Assembly: GCA_902384525.1 (NCBI GenBank) | Contig: CABMCA010000124.1 | Coordinates: 1 to 62,447, forward strand | Source: an uncultured archaeon | GTDB lineage: Archaea > Halobacteriota > Methanosarcinia > Methanosarcinales > Methanoperedenaceae | Reading direction: 5' to 3' | Length of the DNA stretch: 62,447 nucleotides | Translations under genes and position numbers: made by a program | In this document: in pieces, positions 15,767 through 24,949 of the stretch | Layout: the number at the start of each line of letters is the position of its first letter | Position numbering within the stretch: position 1 is the first letter of the stretch | The notes under the pieces: model-generated | Told to the model about the DNA's origin: nothing | Database searches by the model: none | Seen by the model: only the letters and a program-made list of their open reading frames with translations

Positions 15767-17017
15767 TTAAGAAATCTTTTTTTTGCTGTCAATCACAGAT
15801 ACATGATCCTGCAATTCACGCTTTTTAGATTCAATTTCGATTTTAAGTAAATCAAGCTGCTTTCTTGAAGCATCAAGTTCCTTTTCAGATGCTATAAGCT
15901 TATCCCGTAAAGTGGATAACACATCGTTCAAATCTTTTTCATCCTTAATTATTTTCATCTTCGGGATTTCATCTTTTTTACGTTCGATATCCTTAATGAT
16001 CGCGTAATATTCTGTTTTCTTATCTCCAAGAGAAGATGATGCAAGTTGTATCTGTGGCAGGATTTTATCAGTTTTCGGAAGATTCAATACCCCGCTTTCA
16101 ACGATTTTCTGTAATTCAATAAAGAACCCCGGGGGAACATCCACCGGACAGGATAAGCATAAATTCAATGCATCCCGGTCTTCAGGTTTAAGGACAAGTC
16201 TGCCACTATCACTTAACTGTTTCAGCCTGTTGATAACTTTATTCAGTGGTGATATGATGCTGTTAATTTCAGATATTTTAATTTCAGCATCATTTTCAAG
16301 CAAAATCAGTTCATCTTTTGACCTGGTATATCGTATCCATGATTCACTTGCATACAGAAGATTCTGTGCTTCTTGTTTTTCTTCGATCTCTTTTTTCAAT
16401 GAAACGATCTTTTGTTCGTTTTCTTTTATTGATCTTTCCATTTGCCCGATATCAAGAGTGATCTTCCTGATAACCAGCACAAGTTCCTGCGCTTTGGCGA
16501 GGGCATCAAGCACTTGCTTTCTTGAATTTATGGGTTCGATGAGATCATTAAGAAGTCTTCCAAGGGAATTAACGTCAGTTATAACATTTTTTGATTCCTC
16601 AAAATACACAAGTTTTGTATATTGATAGCTTTTCATCATATTCTCAAGGCATAATCCAAGGGTCTGGATTGCGCTTTCATGAAATGCCTCTATTGATTTG
16701 ACGCCTTTTTCCCCGGGAATTTTAATGTTCTCAAGAAGCATTCTTACTTGCTTTGCCATGTTATCCCTGTTACTCGAGGCGACCTTGACCATCTTTAGAT
16801 GGAATCTTCCTTCAGGCTTTGCATTTTCAAGCTCGTCCGTGCTGTTCTTTATTTTCCGGAGTGTTTTTTCGATCCGGGGATAAAAAGAAGATGTCTCTTT
16901 TTCTATTTTTTCAGAAATTTGCCGGGATATCAACTCAAGCCATTCCGGAAGCTTATCCTCGGCTATTGATTCTCCGGCATTATCTTTTTTTCCAAAGAGC
17001 CTTTCTATCAGTTTCAA
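15767..17017 (-). CDS. Coiled-coil protein of unknown function
   Basis: A charged 416-aa protein, mostly predicted helix. Heptad-like coiled coils run about 185-255 ([20 protein letters not shown]) and ~330-412 ([19 protein letters not shown]). A short Pro-rich break (~282-300) contains [14 protein letters not shown] with a C-x-x-C. No signal peptide or membrane segment is visible. I do not recognise a named family; similar coiled-coil proteins occur in Methanosarcinales. The TTG start overlaps the TGA of trpB2 (TTGA), so it is probably translationally coupled to that gene. Confidence 0.7.
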   Translation of the reverse strand: MKLIERLFGKKDNAGESIAEDKLPEWLELISRQISEKIEKETSSFYPRIEKTLRKIKNSTDELENAKPEGRFHLKMVKVASSNRDNMAKQVRMLLENIKIPGEKGVKSIEAFHESAIQTLGLCLENMMKSYQYTKLVYFEESKNVITDVNSLGRLLNDLIEPINSRKQVLDALAKAQELVLVIRKITLDIGQMERSIKENEQKIVSLKKEIEEKQEAQNLLYASESWIRYTRSKDELILLENDAEIKISEINSIISPLNKVINRLKQLSDSGRLVLKPEDRDALNLCLSCPVDVPPGFFIELQKIVESGVLNLPKTDKILPQIQLASSSLGDKKTEYYAIIKDIERKKDEIPKMKIIKDEKDLNDVLSTLRDKLIASEKELDASRKQLDLLKIEIESKKRELQDHVSVIDSKKKIS

Positions 17018-18321
17018 CTTGAGTCCTTCATATTCCCGCTGAAATAACTATCATATGCACTCATATCAAAATGCCCGTGACCGCTCAGGTTGAACAGGAT
17101 CGTCTTCTTTTCACCATTCTTCTTACATTCGAGCGCCTTATCTATAGCACATTTAATTGCATGCGATGATTCAGGCGCAGGAACTATACCTTCATTTCTT
17201 GCGAACGTAACTGCAGCTTCAAATACTTCTTTCTGGTGATATGCAACAGCATCTATAAGTTTATCGGCATATAACTGGCTCACGATCGGGGAAAGTCCAT
17301 GGTATCGCAGTCCTCCTGCGTGGATAGATGGAGGTATATATTCATGTCCCATCGTGTACATTTTTAAAAGCGGTGTAAGTCCGGCTGTATCTCCAAAGTC
17401 ATACCTGAATTCTCCTTTTGTCAGGCTTGGACATGCGGTAGGTTCAACCCCTATCACTTTTACGTTATGTTTACCTGAGATCTTATCACTGAGGAACGGG
17501 AAACTGATGCCTGCAAAATTACTTCCGCCGCCAACGCTTCCGATTATATAATCCGGATATTCTTCAACCTGGGCAAGCTGTTCTCTGGCTTCCAGGCCTA
17601 TTACTGTCTGGTGAAGCATTACATGGTTCAAAACACTTCCAAGTGAATAATGTGTATCTTCATGGCTTGCAGCATCCTCAATAGCTTCACTTATTGCGAT
17701 CCCAAGACTGCCTGGTGATCCGGGATCTTTAGACAGTATCTTTTTTCCTGAATTTGTATGGTTGCTCGGGGAGGCGATAACATCAGCACCCCAGAGGTGC
17801 ATTAGAGATCTGCGGTATGGTTTTTGCGTAAAGCTTACTTTTACCATATACACAGTGCATTTAAGGCCAAAATATGTAGTTGCAAGCGCGAGTGCACATC
17901 CCCACTGTCCTGCTCCGGTTTCGGTTGCCAGCCTTTCTGTACCTTCTTTCATATTATAATATGCCTGGGCTATTGCAGTATTGGGTTTATGGCTGCCTGC
18001 CGGGCTTACGCCTTCATACTTATAAAAGATCTTTGCCGGGGTTTTCAGGGCTGCTTCAAGACGATGAGCCCGATAAAGGGGAGAAGGGCGCCATAATGCA
18101 TAGATATCCCTGACTTCATCCGGAATGGAAATAAATCTATCCTGGCTGACTTCCTGTTTGATCAGTTCCATAGGGAAGAGTGGCGATAGGTCTTTCGGAC
18201 CTATTGGTTCTTCCGTCCCCGGGTTCAGGGGCGGGGAAACAGGAGTGGGCATATCCGGAAGGATGTTATACCATTTCCTGGGAATATCATTTTCATCTAA
18301 AAGTATTTTTGTTTTTTGCAT
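17014..18321 (-). CDS. trpB: Tryptophan synthase beta chain, TrpB2 type
   Basis: PLP enzyme joining indole and serine. The 435-aa length and the N-terminal extension ([21 protein letters not shown]) mark the TrpB2 family. The PLP lysine lies in [11 protein letters not shown], followed by [14 protein letters not shown]; the phosphate loop is [11 protein letters not shown], and the C-terminal [13 protein letters not shown] and LSGHGHFD are present. No trpA lies nearby, common for TrpB2, which may salvage indole or act in another serine-linked reaction. It precedes the coiled-coil gene with a 4-base overlap. Confidence 0.93.
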   Translation of the reverse strand: MQKTKILLDENDIPRKWYNILPDMPTPVSPPLNPGTEEPIGPKDLSPLFPMELIKQEVSQDRFISIPDEVRDIYALWRPSPLYRAHRLEAALKTPAKIFYKYEGVSPAGSHKPNTAIAQAYYNMKEGTERLATETGAGQWGCALALATTYFGLKCTVYMVKVSFTQKPYRRSLMHLWGADVIASPSNHTNSGKKILSKDPGSPGSLGIAISEAIEDAASHEDTHYSLGSVLNHVMLHQTVIGLEAREQLAQVEEYPDYIIGSVGGGSNFAGISFPFLSDKISGKHNVKVIGVEPTACPSLTKGEFRYDFGDTAGLTPLLKMYTMGHEYIPPSIHAGGLRYHGLSPIVSQLYADKLIDAVAYHQKEVFEAAVTFARNEGIVPAPESSHAIKCAIDKALECKKNGEKKTILFNLSGHGHFDMSAYDSYFSGNMKDSS

Positions 18322-18414
18322 GGAAATAACTCCAGAACTACTATTTACGAGGGAGTATATTAAGATTATATAAATAAAAATCTCAATTACTAAATATATA
18401 ACAAAATATAAATG

Positions 18415-18636
18415 TTATTTCTTGATCAATCTCTCTTTAATGAAATAAATACTGATCGCGAGCACTGACACCGCAAAAAAAGCATCAAATATGGGCTTAT
18501 ATTTGTATTCAATGAAGTTCCCTATGAGCATATTTATGGCGTTATACAGATTGAAAACAGCTATCAAAGCGAATAACATTGCTATTAAAAATATTCCCAG
18601 ATAAAAATAATCCTCGATTTTTTCCCTATTGACCAT
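18415..18636 (-). CDS. Small two-helix membrane protein (73 aa)
   Basis: Two hydrophobic segments (about residues 12-33 and 47-65) separated by a short charged loop, ending in a basic tail (KERLIKK). No family is recognised. It starts one base after the stop of the PGF-CTERM surface protein gene and is surely co-transcribed with it, so it may assist or anchor that protein. This is inference from spacing only. Confidence 0.65.
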   Translation of the reverse strand: MVNREKIEDYFYLGIFLIAMLFALIAVFNLYNAINMLIGNFIEYKYKPIFDAFFAVSVLAISIYFIKERLIKK

Positions 18637-18637
18637 T

Positions 18638-19642
18638 TCATGACCTCCTTCTTAATATAAATACAAGTAAAAGAGCTGATATTGCTGCAAATATTTCAAA
18701 TCCCGGTTCTTTAGGCGCTGGGGTTGATCCCTGTTGATATCCTCCGGAATCCTGTCTCATTGCTGCTGGTACTGTCGTCCCGGCTTCCCGGACGAACTTT
18801 GAGACCTCAATATTCATTTTCTTTTCAACACTTTCTTTGGGAACTGTCTTTGTTGGGGCAAGAAGCACAGGTTTTTCCCATGTGTTTATCATGGTATCTC
18901 CCCGCCACAGCTCCACAACTACCATGTAATTATATTCATCAGGAACAACAAGCTGCACGCTTCTGACTACCGTAGTCTCATTCACGATCGCGCCTGTTTC
19001 GGCATTTGTTTTATCTGCTATAAGGTTGGATGTTGCCTCTCTTGCTTTGACAGTCATTTTAAGGTTCTCGGAAACATTCGGACCTTTATTTTCAAGGTAA
19101 ATATCGGATTTTATTGAAACCTTTCCGGCCGATACGCCGCCAACCGTGAAATCGATATTATTCAGCGTGACCCCGCTGCGCTTTGACTCGGGAATCAGTG
19201 CGTTCAATTCCCGGATACTGACTGTGCCGCTATCGCGAATGGTTCCATTATCAAAAAGAAGAATATTCAACTCATACCCGCCATTTCTCTCCACATTAAG
19301 GTTCGTTGAAACAGATAGCGTTTTTTCTATACCGGAATCTGTTTCGGGTATTGGCGCAAAAACCTGGGTCTCAAGAAGCCTTGTGTCACTGTTTATAGCC
19401 CTTATTAACATTGATGCGTTCCGGGTCTTGCCTCCATTATGATTTATGTATGCAGTGACATTTACTTCTATCCGTGCACTTGTCACTTCGACTGGCTTGA
19501 TATCAACCTCGCGGATGGAAACAGATGAAGGAGGAATCCAGGGATTCTCTTTTCGAAGAACATCTTTATTTATCTGGACAATGGCAATTGATAAGATCAA
19601 CACGGATGCCAATATTATTGTGAGAATGTAACCTGGTTTCAT
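18638..19642 (-). CDS. Surface protein with PGF-CTERM-type sorting signal
   Basis: A 334-aa exported protein. The N-terminal hydrophobic signal (YILTIILASVLILSIAIV) is followed by two beta-rich extracellular stretches, about 40-150 and 160-275, that look like repeats of one Ig-like domain (SVSIREVDIKPVEV... and GVTLNNIDFTVGGV...). The C-terminus is a Gly/Pro/Thr linker, then EPGFEIFAAISALL and a basic RRR tail. This is the archaeal PGF-CTERM tripartite signal cleaved by archaeosortase A. ATG 19642 is preferred because AAGGG lies 5-9 bases upstream. Its role at the S-layer is unknown. Confidence 0.8.
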   Translation of the reverse strand: MKPGYILTIILASVLILSIAIVQINKDVLRKENPWIPPSSVSIREVDIKPVEVTSARIEVNVTAYINHNGGKTRNASMLIRAINSDTRLLETQVFAPIPETDSGIEKTLSVSTNLNVERNGGYELNILLFDNGTIRDSGTVSIRELNALIPESKRSGVTLNNIDFTVGGVSAGKVSIKSDIYLENKGPNVSENLKMTVKAREATSNLIADKTNAETGAIVNETTVVRSVQLVVPDEYNYMVVVELWRGDTMINTWEKPVLLAPTKTVPKESVEKKMNIEVSKFVREAGTTVPAAMRQDSGGYQQGSTPAPKEPGFEIFAAISALLLVFILRRRS

Positions 19643-19738
19643 AATCCCTTTAATTAAACAATTACTTATCATATATACTTTGCCACTGAACATATTCAGT
19701 ATTCGGCAAATACTTCCGGAAATATGGATTTAGTCTTT

Positions 19739-19873
19739 CTAAAAAGCTAATTCTATTAAAACAGGAGTTTTTATTATTTCGATATTATTCCCTTCAATAT
19801 AGAGCTTCTCTATTTCCTTGCCGGTAAAACCAGCTTTTAATAATTTCGCTCTCTCTTGTGAAGTTTCTAACAT
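19739..19873 (-). CDS. Short hypothetical protein (44 aa)
   Basis: An ORF below usual calling limits: a Lys/Glu-rich N-terminal half that looks helical (LETSQERAKLLKAGFTGKEI), then a strand-like end (IIKTPVLIELAF). The start is preceded by GGTGAT at 19877-19882, a good archaeal ribosome site with spacing of about 4. No family is recognised. It stands alone between a surface-protein operon and a putative nuclease gene, with its own AT-rich upstream region. Confidence 0.5.
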   Translation of the reverse strand: MLETSQERAKLLKAGFTGKEIEKLYIEGNNIEIIKTPVLIELAF

Positions 19874-20014
19874 TCCAATCACCTATCTAACAAATATTAT
19901 ATCTATCTATTATATAGTAATTAAATTGTATTTTTCAGCATATATAGATGACTTGAAATTTTATGCTCAAAATAATTGTTATCATTATGTTGATATTATC
20001 TAAAAATTGACTGT

Positions 20015-20524
20015 CTAAAATTGAAGAAGTGTTCTCTGGAAAGGATCTTCAACCACACCCGTTAATACCTGGTAATGTTTCTTTATCCGCTTCATCAGGT
20101 GCGCCCTGAAATCAGGGTTGGGAAAAAGATATGCAGGATTCTTAATTACCATCATGGTATTAAGATCAAATAGTCCTATATCTTTTATGTCAAATATTGC
20201 TTTTGAAAAGTGTTTTGCAGCCAGATAAAAATATTCACAGGTATCACGATATGTTTCAAGGTATGAAAGGGCAAGTTTTGGATTAACTACACCATTCCAT
20301 TCTTTGATCTCGATTCCTACAATATAAAATCTTTCTGATTGTTTGTAGACTGCAATTATATCCGCAAGGTTGCAGACGCTTTTTCGACAAACAAAGGGCT
20401 TGATGTGTATCTCAGGTGTGTGAAAAACAGGAATGCCCCGGTCTGTAATGGAATTGACGATCTCATGGGAGTTGATTGTCATACCGAAATAAGAGAACAT
20501 CATTATATTACAGCATGGGTTCAT
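20015..20524 (-). CDS. Putative PD-(D/E)XK-like nuclease domain protein
   Basis: A 169-aa soluble protein. NLADIIAVYKQSERFYIVGIEIKEWNG contains an Asp followed by E-I-K on the next strand, the spacing of a PD-(D/E)XK active site; the following helix (LALSYLETYRDTCEYFYLA) fits such folds. No helicase or methylase partner lies nearby, so its role (repair, restriction remnant, or a non-catalytic homologue) is open. It is divergent from the cobalamin operon. Confidence 0.5.
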   Translation of the reverse strand: MNPCCNIMMFSYFGMTINSHEIVNSITDRGIPVFHTPEIHIKPFVCRKSVCNLADIIAVYKQSERFYIVGIEIKEWNGVVNPKLALSYLETYRDTCEYFYLAAKHFSKAIFDIKDIGLFDLNTMMVIKNPAYLFPNPDFRAHLMKRIKKHYQVLTGVVEDPFQRTLLQF

Positions 20525-20622
20525 TAAATAAAAGTATTGTGTGAAGGGAGTGAAAGTACTTCAACTAGCTCAAGATGGGTCGAACAAGGGCAATTTTTAT
20601 ATCAAATAAAATTGATTTAACA

Positions 20623-20639
20623 CAACTTTATTTAAGTTG
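20623..20639. promoter_or_regulatory. Perfect inverted repeat before cbiT
   Basis: CAACTT and AAGTTG form a perfect 6-base inverted repeat with a 5-base spacer, ending 8 bases before the cbiT ATG. A TATA-like stretch (TTTTTATATC, 20604-20613) lies upstream, which would put the transcription start at or near the repeat. It could be an operator or a 5' hairpin; no cobalamin riboswitch core was seen. Confidence 0.4.
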
Positions 20640-20646
20640 ATCATAT

Positions 20647-21177
20647 ATGCTTTATCCACCAGGAACACCTACGCAGCCGGAAATAATTGCAATTGCTTTA
20701 TCAAAGCTCAATATCAAATCCACTGATGTATTTGCGGATATAGGTTGTGGCAGCGGTTCTGTCTCAATAGCTGCTTCCGGATTAGCAAAACATGTATTTG
20801 CAATTGACAACAGGGATGATGCTGTTAATGCAGCATCAGAAAATATTAAAGAATACGGTATAAAAAATATTACATTATTAAAAGGAGACGCCATTATGCT
20901 GCTTCCCGATATTGATATGGACTGTGCGTTCATCGGGGGAAGCAAAAATATCAAACAGGTTCTGGAAATATTGATCGAAAAGAAAAAAAAGCCGAAAATG
21001 CGGTTCGTTGTAAGTGCCGTTAAGGTCGAAACAGTTGCTATTGCCATGGAGATTATGAAAAAAAATAATGTTTTTAAGGAATTGTTACAGATACAAATAT
21101 CAAGGGGAAATGAGCTTGCAGGAGGTACTATGTTCAAACCTGAAAATCCGATTTTTCTGGTAGTTGGTGGAGCATAA
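20647..21177 (+). CDS. cbiT: Cobalt-precorrin-6B C15-methyltransferase (decarboxylating) CbiT
   Basis: CbiT methylates C15 and decarboxylates the C12 acetate in anaerobic cobalamin synthesis. The 176-aa Rossmann methyltransferase begins with the family-typical PPGTPTQPEIIAIAL, has SAM motif I VFADIGCGSGSVSIAAS, motif II FAIDNRD, and CAFIGGSKN where CbiT proteins have the catalytic loop. It overlaps the start of the cbiL-cbiF fusion by one base and opens a tightly packed cbi operon. No CbiE partner is fused or adjacent. Confidence 0.93.
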   Translation: MLYPPGTPTQPEIIAIALSKLNIKSTDVFADIGCGSGSVSIAASGLAKHVFAIDNRDDAVNAASENIKEYGIKNITLLKGDAIMLLPDIDMDCAFIGGSKNIKQVLEILIEKKKKPKMRFVVSAVKVETVAIAMEIMKKNNVFKELLQIQISRGNELAGGTMFKPENPIFLVVGGA

Positions 21178-22547
21178 TGTTGATCGGTATCGGTCTTGGT
21201 CCTGGAAATCCGGATCTGCTTACTCTTGCTGCCATAAAAGCCCTGAAAGAAAGCAGGAAAGTATACGTTCCCGGAAAACTCGCAGAAAAGCTTGTTTCGC
21301 CCTACGCTAAAGCCCGGATACTTGATTTTCCCATGATACAGGATAAGTTAGAGCTGTCAAAATTATGGGAAAAAAATGCAGGGATCGTAGCAGTTGAGGC
21401 AAAAAATAACATGGTCTCATTTGCAGTCCTGGGAGATCCGAATGTGTTTTCAACATTCTCACACCTTAAAAGGACGATAGAGGAAAAATATCCTGATATC
21501 GAAATTACAACGATTCCCGGCGTAAGCTCAATAACAGCCCAGGCAGCCCGCACAAATACCAGTCTGGACAGCTCCTTTGTGGTAAGTGACGGTTCACCTG
21601 TCAATACAAAAATAATCCTGAAATCAAAGCATCCTGAAGATGTTAAGAAAACATTGATAGAAGAGGGTTTTAACGAATTTATTTTTGCCCGGCGCCTGTT
21701 CATGGAAAATGAATTTGTTACAGGTGAGATACCGCAGGCAGGGGATTATTTCAGCCTTATGGTAGCAAAAAGGGGGAAAATCTGGAAAAATGATGAAAAT
21801 AATATCCATAACAAAAGCGGCAAAAAAGATAAAACAGACAAAAAACTCATATATTTTGTGGGAGCAGGCCCCGGAAATCCCAAATATATCACTGTCAGGG
21901 GGCGCGAACTTCTGGAATCAGCAGACTTCGTCATGTATGCGGGTTCGCTTGTCAATCCTGTTGTTTTAGATTATGTGCATGGTGAGAAGCTTGATAGCTT
22001 CGGAATGAAACTGGAAGATATCGCTGATGTCCTTTCAAAGAAAGTGGATGAGGGAAAAAACGTTGTCAGGCTGCATAGCGGTGACCCTTCATTATATGGC
22101 GCGATCGTTGAACAGATAGACAGCCTGAAAAAACGCGGGATAGATGTGGAGATCGTTCCAGGGGTGACTTCACTGTTTGCCGCCGCAGCTGCGCTAAAAA
22201 CCCAGCTTACGATAAATGGCATTACAGAGACGCTTATTATCACAAGACCCGCAGGAATGACACTTGAGAAAGACTCGATCAGGGAACTATCACGCCATAA
22301 TGCCACGATGGCAATCTATCTTGGGACTGATAAACTCAGGAAGATCATGCAAGAAGTGGAATATCCTGAAGAAACACCCGCTGCCGTTGTTTATCATGCC
22401 TCCTGGGATGATGAATTAGTGATACTTGGTACAGTTGGCGATATTGCAGACAGGGTCGAAGCAGAGAGGATCAATAGATCTGCAATGATTATTATTGGGA
22501 ATGTCCTGGCACCGCACAATTTCAAGAGGTCTCATCTATATGGGTGA
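21177..22547 (+). CDS. cbiL/cbiF: CbiL-CbiF fusion: C20- and C11-methyltransferases of cobalamin synthesis
   Basis: Two tetrapyrrole-methylase domains in one 456-aa chain. Residues ~1-200 match archaeal CbiL (cobalt-factor II C20-methyltransferase): [41 protein letters not shown]. After a Lys/Asp/Asn-rich linker (~201-222), residues ~223-456 match CbiF (cobalt-precorrin-4 C11-methyltransferase): [57 protein letters not shown]. Both keep their SAM-binding glycine motifs, so both should be active. The reading frame is continuous through the linker. The two enzymes act at non-adjacent steps, so the gain may be co-expression or complex formation. Confidence 0.92.
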   Translation: MLIGIGLGPGNPDLLTLAAIKALKESRKVYVPGKLAEKLVSPYAKARILDFPMIQDKLELSKLWEKNAGIVAVEAKNNMVSFAVLGDPNVFSTFSHLKRTIEEKYPDIEITTIPGVSSITAQAARTNTSLDSSFVVSDGSPVNTKIILKSKHPEDVKKTLIEEGFNEFIFARRLFMENEFVTGEIPQAGDYFSLMVAKRGKIWKNDENNIHNKSGKKDKTDKKLIYFVGAGPGNPKYITVRGRELLESADFVMYAGSLVNPVVLDYVHGEKLDSFGMKLEDIADVLSKKVDEGKNVVRLHSGDPSLYGAIVEQIDSLKKRGIDVEIVPGVTSLFAAAAALKTQLTINGITETLIITRPAGMTLEKDSIRELSRHNATMAIYLGTDKLRKIMQEVEYPEETPAAVVYHASWDDELVILGTVGDIADRVEAERINRSAMIIIGNVLAPHNFKRSHLYG

Positions 22548-23409
22548 GCTTGCAATAATCGCTTTTTCACGGAATATTGATATTGCGAAAAAATTAAAGG
22601 ATGTTACTGGCGGGGATATAATAGAATACTCAAAAGATGCCTTCAGGCTTGCTTTTGAGGAATACAGGCTAATAATAGCCATTATGGCGACAGGCATAGC
22701 TGTAAGAAATATCGCTCCTCTTATTTGCGATAAATGGAAAGACCCGGCAGTTGTGGTAATTGATTCGGGACTGAACTTTGCAATTCCTATCCTTGGGGGT
22801 CACCATGGCGGAAATGAACTGGCAAAAAAACTTGCAGTTATGGGTATGATCCCTGTGATAACGACAGCTACGCAAGTCATGGGAAAAGAATCCGTTGAGG
22901 GAATCGCGGATAGTCTTGGTTGCAGGATAATAAACAGGGATTCAACGAAAAAAGTCAATCTGGCATTGCTGGAAAGTGAGCTTGAAGTTCTGGATATCAA
23001 AGGTCCAAAGGTCGTAATCGTTGGAGATGATGTCAGTGTCCTTAAAAGAAAGGGGCTTGTTGTGGGAATAGGGGCAAACCGGGGAGTTAGTAAGTCGGAA
23101 GTTATTGAAGCAATAAATACAGCACTTCTGGAATCGGATGCAAGTATCAAGGATGTGAATTATTTTGCATCCGCAATGATAAAGGAAAATGAAAAAGGAA
23201 TTATTGATGCAGCGGCATCATTCGCAAAAGAGCTGAGATTCGTTTCACATGATGTCATTAATTCCATACATGCGCCAACTCCATCCAGAGCAAAAAACCT
23301 GGGACTGAACGGGGTGTGCGAACCGGCTGCGCTTGCGCTTTCAGAGGAAAAGAAACTGTTACTGAAAAAGAGGATTTATGGAAATGTCACAATCGCGATC
23401 GCACGGTAA
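22540..23409 (+). CDS. cbiG: Cobalt-precorrin-5A hydrolase CbiG
   Basis: CbiG opens the delta-lactone of cobalt-precorrin-5A and releases acetaldehyde. The 289-aa protein has the N-terminal and central regions (IIAIMATGIAVRNIAPLICDKWKDPAVVVID, GGHHGGNELAKKLA, TTATQVMGKESVE) and the C-terminal CbiG-C domain (VVGIGANRGVSKSEVIEAI and PTPSRAKNLGLNGVCEPAAL). ATG 22540 overlaps the fusion gene end by 8 bases; the longer upstream reading shadows that gene. Order cbiL/F-cbiG-cbiH follows common archaeal operons. Confidence 0.94.
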   Translation: MGELAIIAFSRNIDIAKKLKDVTGGDIIEYSKDAFRLAFEEYRLIIAIMATGIAVRNIAPLICDKWKDPAVVVIDSGLNFAIPILGGHHGGNELAKKLAVMGMIPVITTATQVMGKESVEGIADSLGCRIINRDSTKKVNLALLESELEVLDIKGPKVVIVGDDVSVLKRKGLVVGIGANRGVSKSEVIEAINTALLESDASIKDVNYFASAMIKENEKGIIDAAASFAKELRFVSHDVINSIHAPTPSRAKNLGLNGVCEPAALALSEEKKLLLKKRIYGNVTIAIAR

Positions 23410-24145
23410 ATTATACATCGTAGGCATAGGGCCTGGTGGAATCGGGCATCTTACGAAAAAGGCGGAAAGCGCCCTGCTTGAATCCGAATACATAATCGGG
23501 AATGGCACTTATCTTGACCAGATAGCTTCGATCATAAAAGACCAGAAGATCATACGAAGCGGAATGGGCGGCGAGGTTGAGCGAGCAATGAAGGCGGTAG
23601 AACTCGGAAAAAGCCATATTGTTTCAATTATCAGTGGCGGGGATGCAAATGTGTATGGGATGGCCGGGCTTGTATTGGAGGTAGCCCGGAAGACTGAAGA
23701 GATTGAAATTGAAGTTATACCTGGTGTAACTGCAATAACTGCCGCGGCTTCACTTCTTGGGGCGCCTCTGGTTAATGATTTTGCAGTAATAAGTTTAAGT
23801 GACCTCCTGACTCCCATTGAGATGATCAAGCGCCGCCTGAACAGCGCGGCAGAAGCTGACTTTGTGATAGCCATATACAATCCGAAAAGCAGGAACCGCA
23901 AGGAGAATTTTGCAAAGGCTATTGAGATCATCCGGAAATACAGGAATGAAAATACACCTGTGGGGATCGTAAAAAGCGCTACACGCCCTGGTGAGACCGT
24001 TCTTGCAACAACGCTTGGCAGGATAATGGAGTACAATGATATGATCGATATGAGTACGATCGTTCTTATTGGCAATAGTGAGTCAAGATTATGGAAAAAC
24101 AGGATAATAACACCCCGTGGTTACCAGAGGAAATATGAATATTGA
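23378..24145 (+). CDS. cbiH: Precorrin-3B / cobalt-precorrin-3 C17-methyltransferase CbiH
   Basis: CbiH methylates C17 with ring contraction. The 255-aa tetrapyrrole methylase shows LYIVGIGPGGIGHLT, VSIISGGDANVYGMAGL, VIPGVTAITAAASLLGAPL, the segment FAVISLSDLLTP typical of CobJ/CbiH, and VIAIYNPKSRNRKEN. It overlaps cbiG by 32 bases and cbiC by 11. The ATG at 23378 and the second ATG six bases later are both possible starts. Confidence 0.93.
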   Translation: MEMSQSRSHGKLYIVGIGPGGIGHLTKKAESALLESEYIIGNGTYLDQIASIIKDQKIIRSGMGGEVERAMKAVELGKSHIVSIISGGDANVYGMAGLVLEVARKTEEIEIEVIPGVTAITAAASLLGAPLVNDFAVISLSDLLTPIEMIKRRLNSAAEADFVIAIYNPKSRNRKENFAKAIEIIRKYRNENTPVGIVKSATRPGETVLATTLGRIMEYNDMIDMSTIVLIGNSESRLWKNRIITPRGYQRKYEY

Positions 24146-24746
24146 ATTTGGCGCGCGAACAAAGGAAGCTAAAGAGATCAACGAAAAAAGCTGGGGAATT
24201 GTGCAAAGTTTCGTAAAAGGAGATACACCGCAGGACAGGATACGACAGCGCTGTGTGATAGCAACCGGTGACCTGGCATTTGCAGAACTCATGAGGTTTA
24301 ATAATGATCCGGTAAATGCAGGAATAGATGCAATCAGGAATGGTGCAACAATATTTACAGATATCAGGATGGCTCAGGTGGGAATTACAAAGCAGGGGCA
24401 TAAATGCGACGTCAGGTGTGTACTTGATGAAAGAGCCGGTATTGCCAGGAATACAGAAGTAACAAGAACAAGCGCTGGCTTCATGGCGCTTGAGAAAGAA
24501 CTCAATGGCGCAATAATCGTTATTGGGAACGCACCTTCAGCAGCGCTCACTGTTTGCAGACTGATCGATGAGGGTCTTCACCCTGCACTTCTTGTGGCGA
24601 CCCCTGTAGGTTTTGTGAATGCTGCCGAATCGAAGGAACTTGTAAGAACTCTTGTTGTGCCATCCATCACATGCGTCGGGACAAGAGGCGGGACACCGGT
24701 GGCTGTGGCTGTTGTCAATGAACTTGTGGAGCTAGCATTTCGATAA
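24135..24746 (+). CDS. cbiC: Cobalt-precorrin-8 methylmutase CbiC
   Basis: CbiC moves the C11 methyl group to C12 to form cobyrinate. The ~203-aa protein has the family sequence RQRCVIATGDLAFAELM, NGATIFTDIRMAQVGI, the catalytic-His region RTSAGFMAL, IGNAPSAAL and LLVATPVGFVNAAESKE. ATG 24135 has AGAGGAAA immediately upstream and is preferred to a start 18 bases earlier. It ends the operon. Confidence 0.94.
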   Translation: MNIEFGARTKEAKEINEKSWGIVQSFVKGDTPQDRIRQRCVIATGDLAFAELMRFNNDPVNAGIDAIRNGATIFTDIRMAQVGITKQGHKCDVRCVLDERAGIARNTEVTRTSAGFMALEKELNGAIIVIGNAPSAALTVCRLIDEGLHPALLVATPVGFVNAAESKELVRTLVVPSITCVGTRGGTPVAVAVVNELVELAFR

Positions 24747-24843
24747 AATCGATTGGATTATTTTCAAAAAATTACATGCTTATCATGCGAATGGTTAGAA
24801 ACAGGAAAAGGTTCAAATACACCTTAGACGTATAGTATAAGTT

Positions 24844-24894
24844 GACGAGCGGGTAACATTTTTTTACTAACCCCCACTCCCCAACCTGCTCGTC
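24844..24894 (+). terminator. Long-loop hairpin after the cobalamin operon
   Basis: GACGAGCGGGT (24844-24854) pairs with ACCTGCTCGTC (24884-24894): 11 base pairs with one G-U, a 29-base loop with T- and C-runs, then ATTTTTATTATATC. It is 98 bases after cbiC and 56 before rtcA. It may end cbi transcription or be a small structured RNA; a TATA-like TATAGTATAA lies at 24830-24839. Confidence 0.5.
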
Positions 24895-24949
24895 ATTTTT
24901 ATTATATCTTTTAGCAAACTTCAATATTATATCCAGACAATAGCTATCC

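Noticed and set aside
24830-24900. Cobalamin riboswitch or tRNA near the cbi operon
   Set aside because: The hairpin lies after, not before, the operon and lacks a B12-box core; no cloverleaf or T-loop sequence is present.
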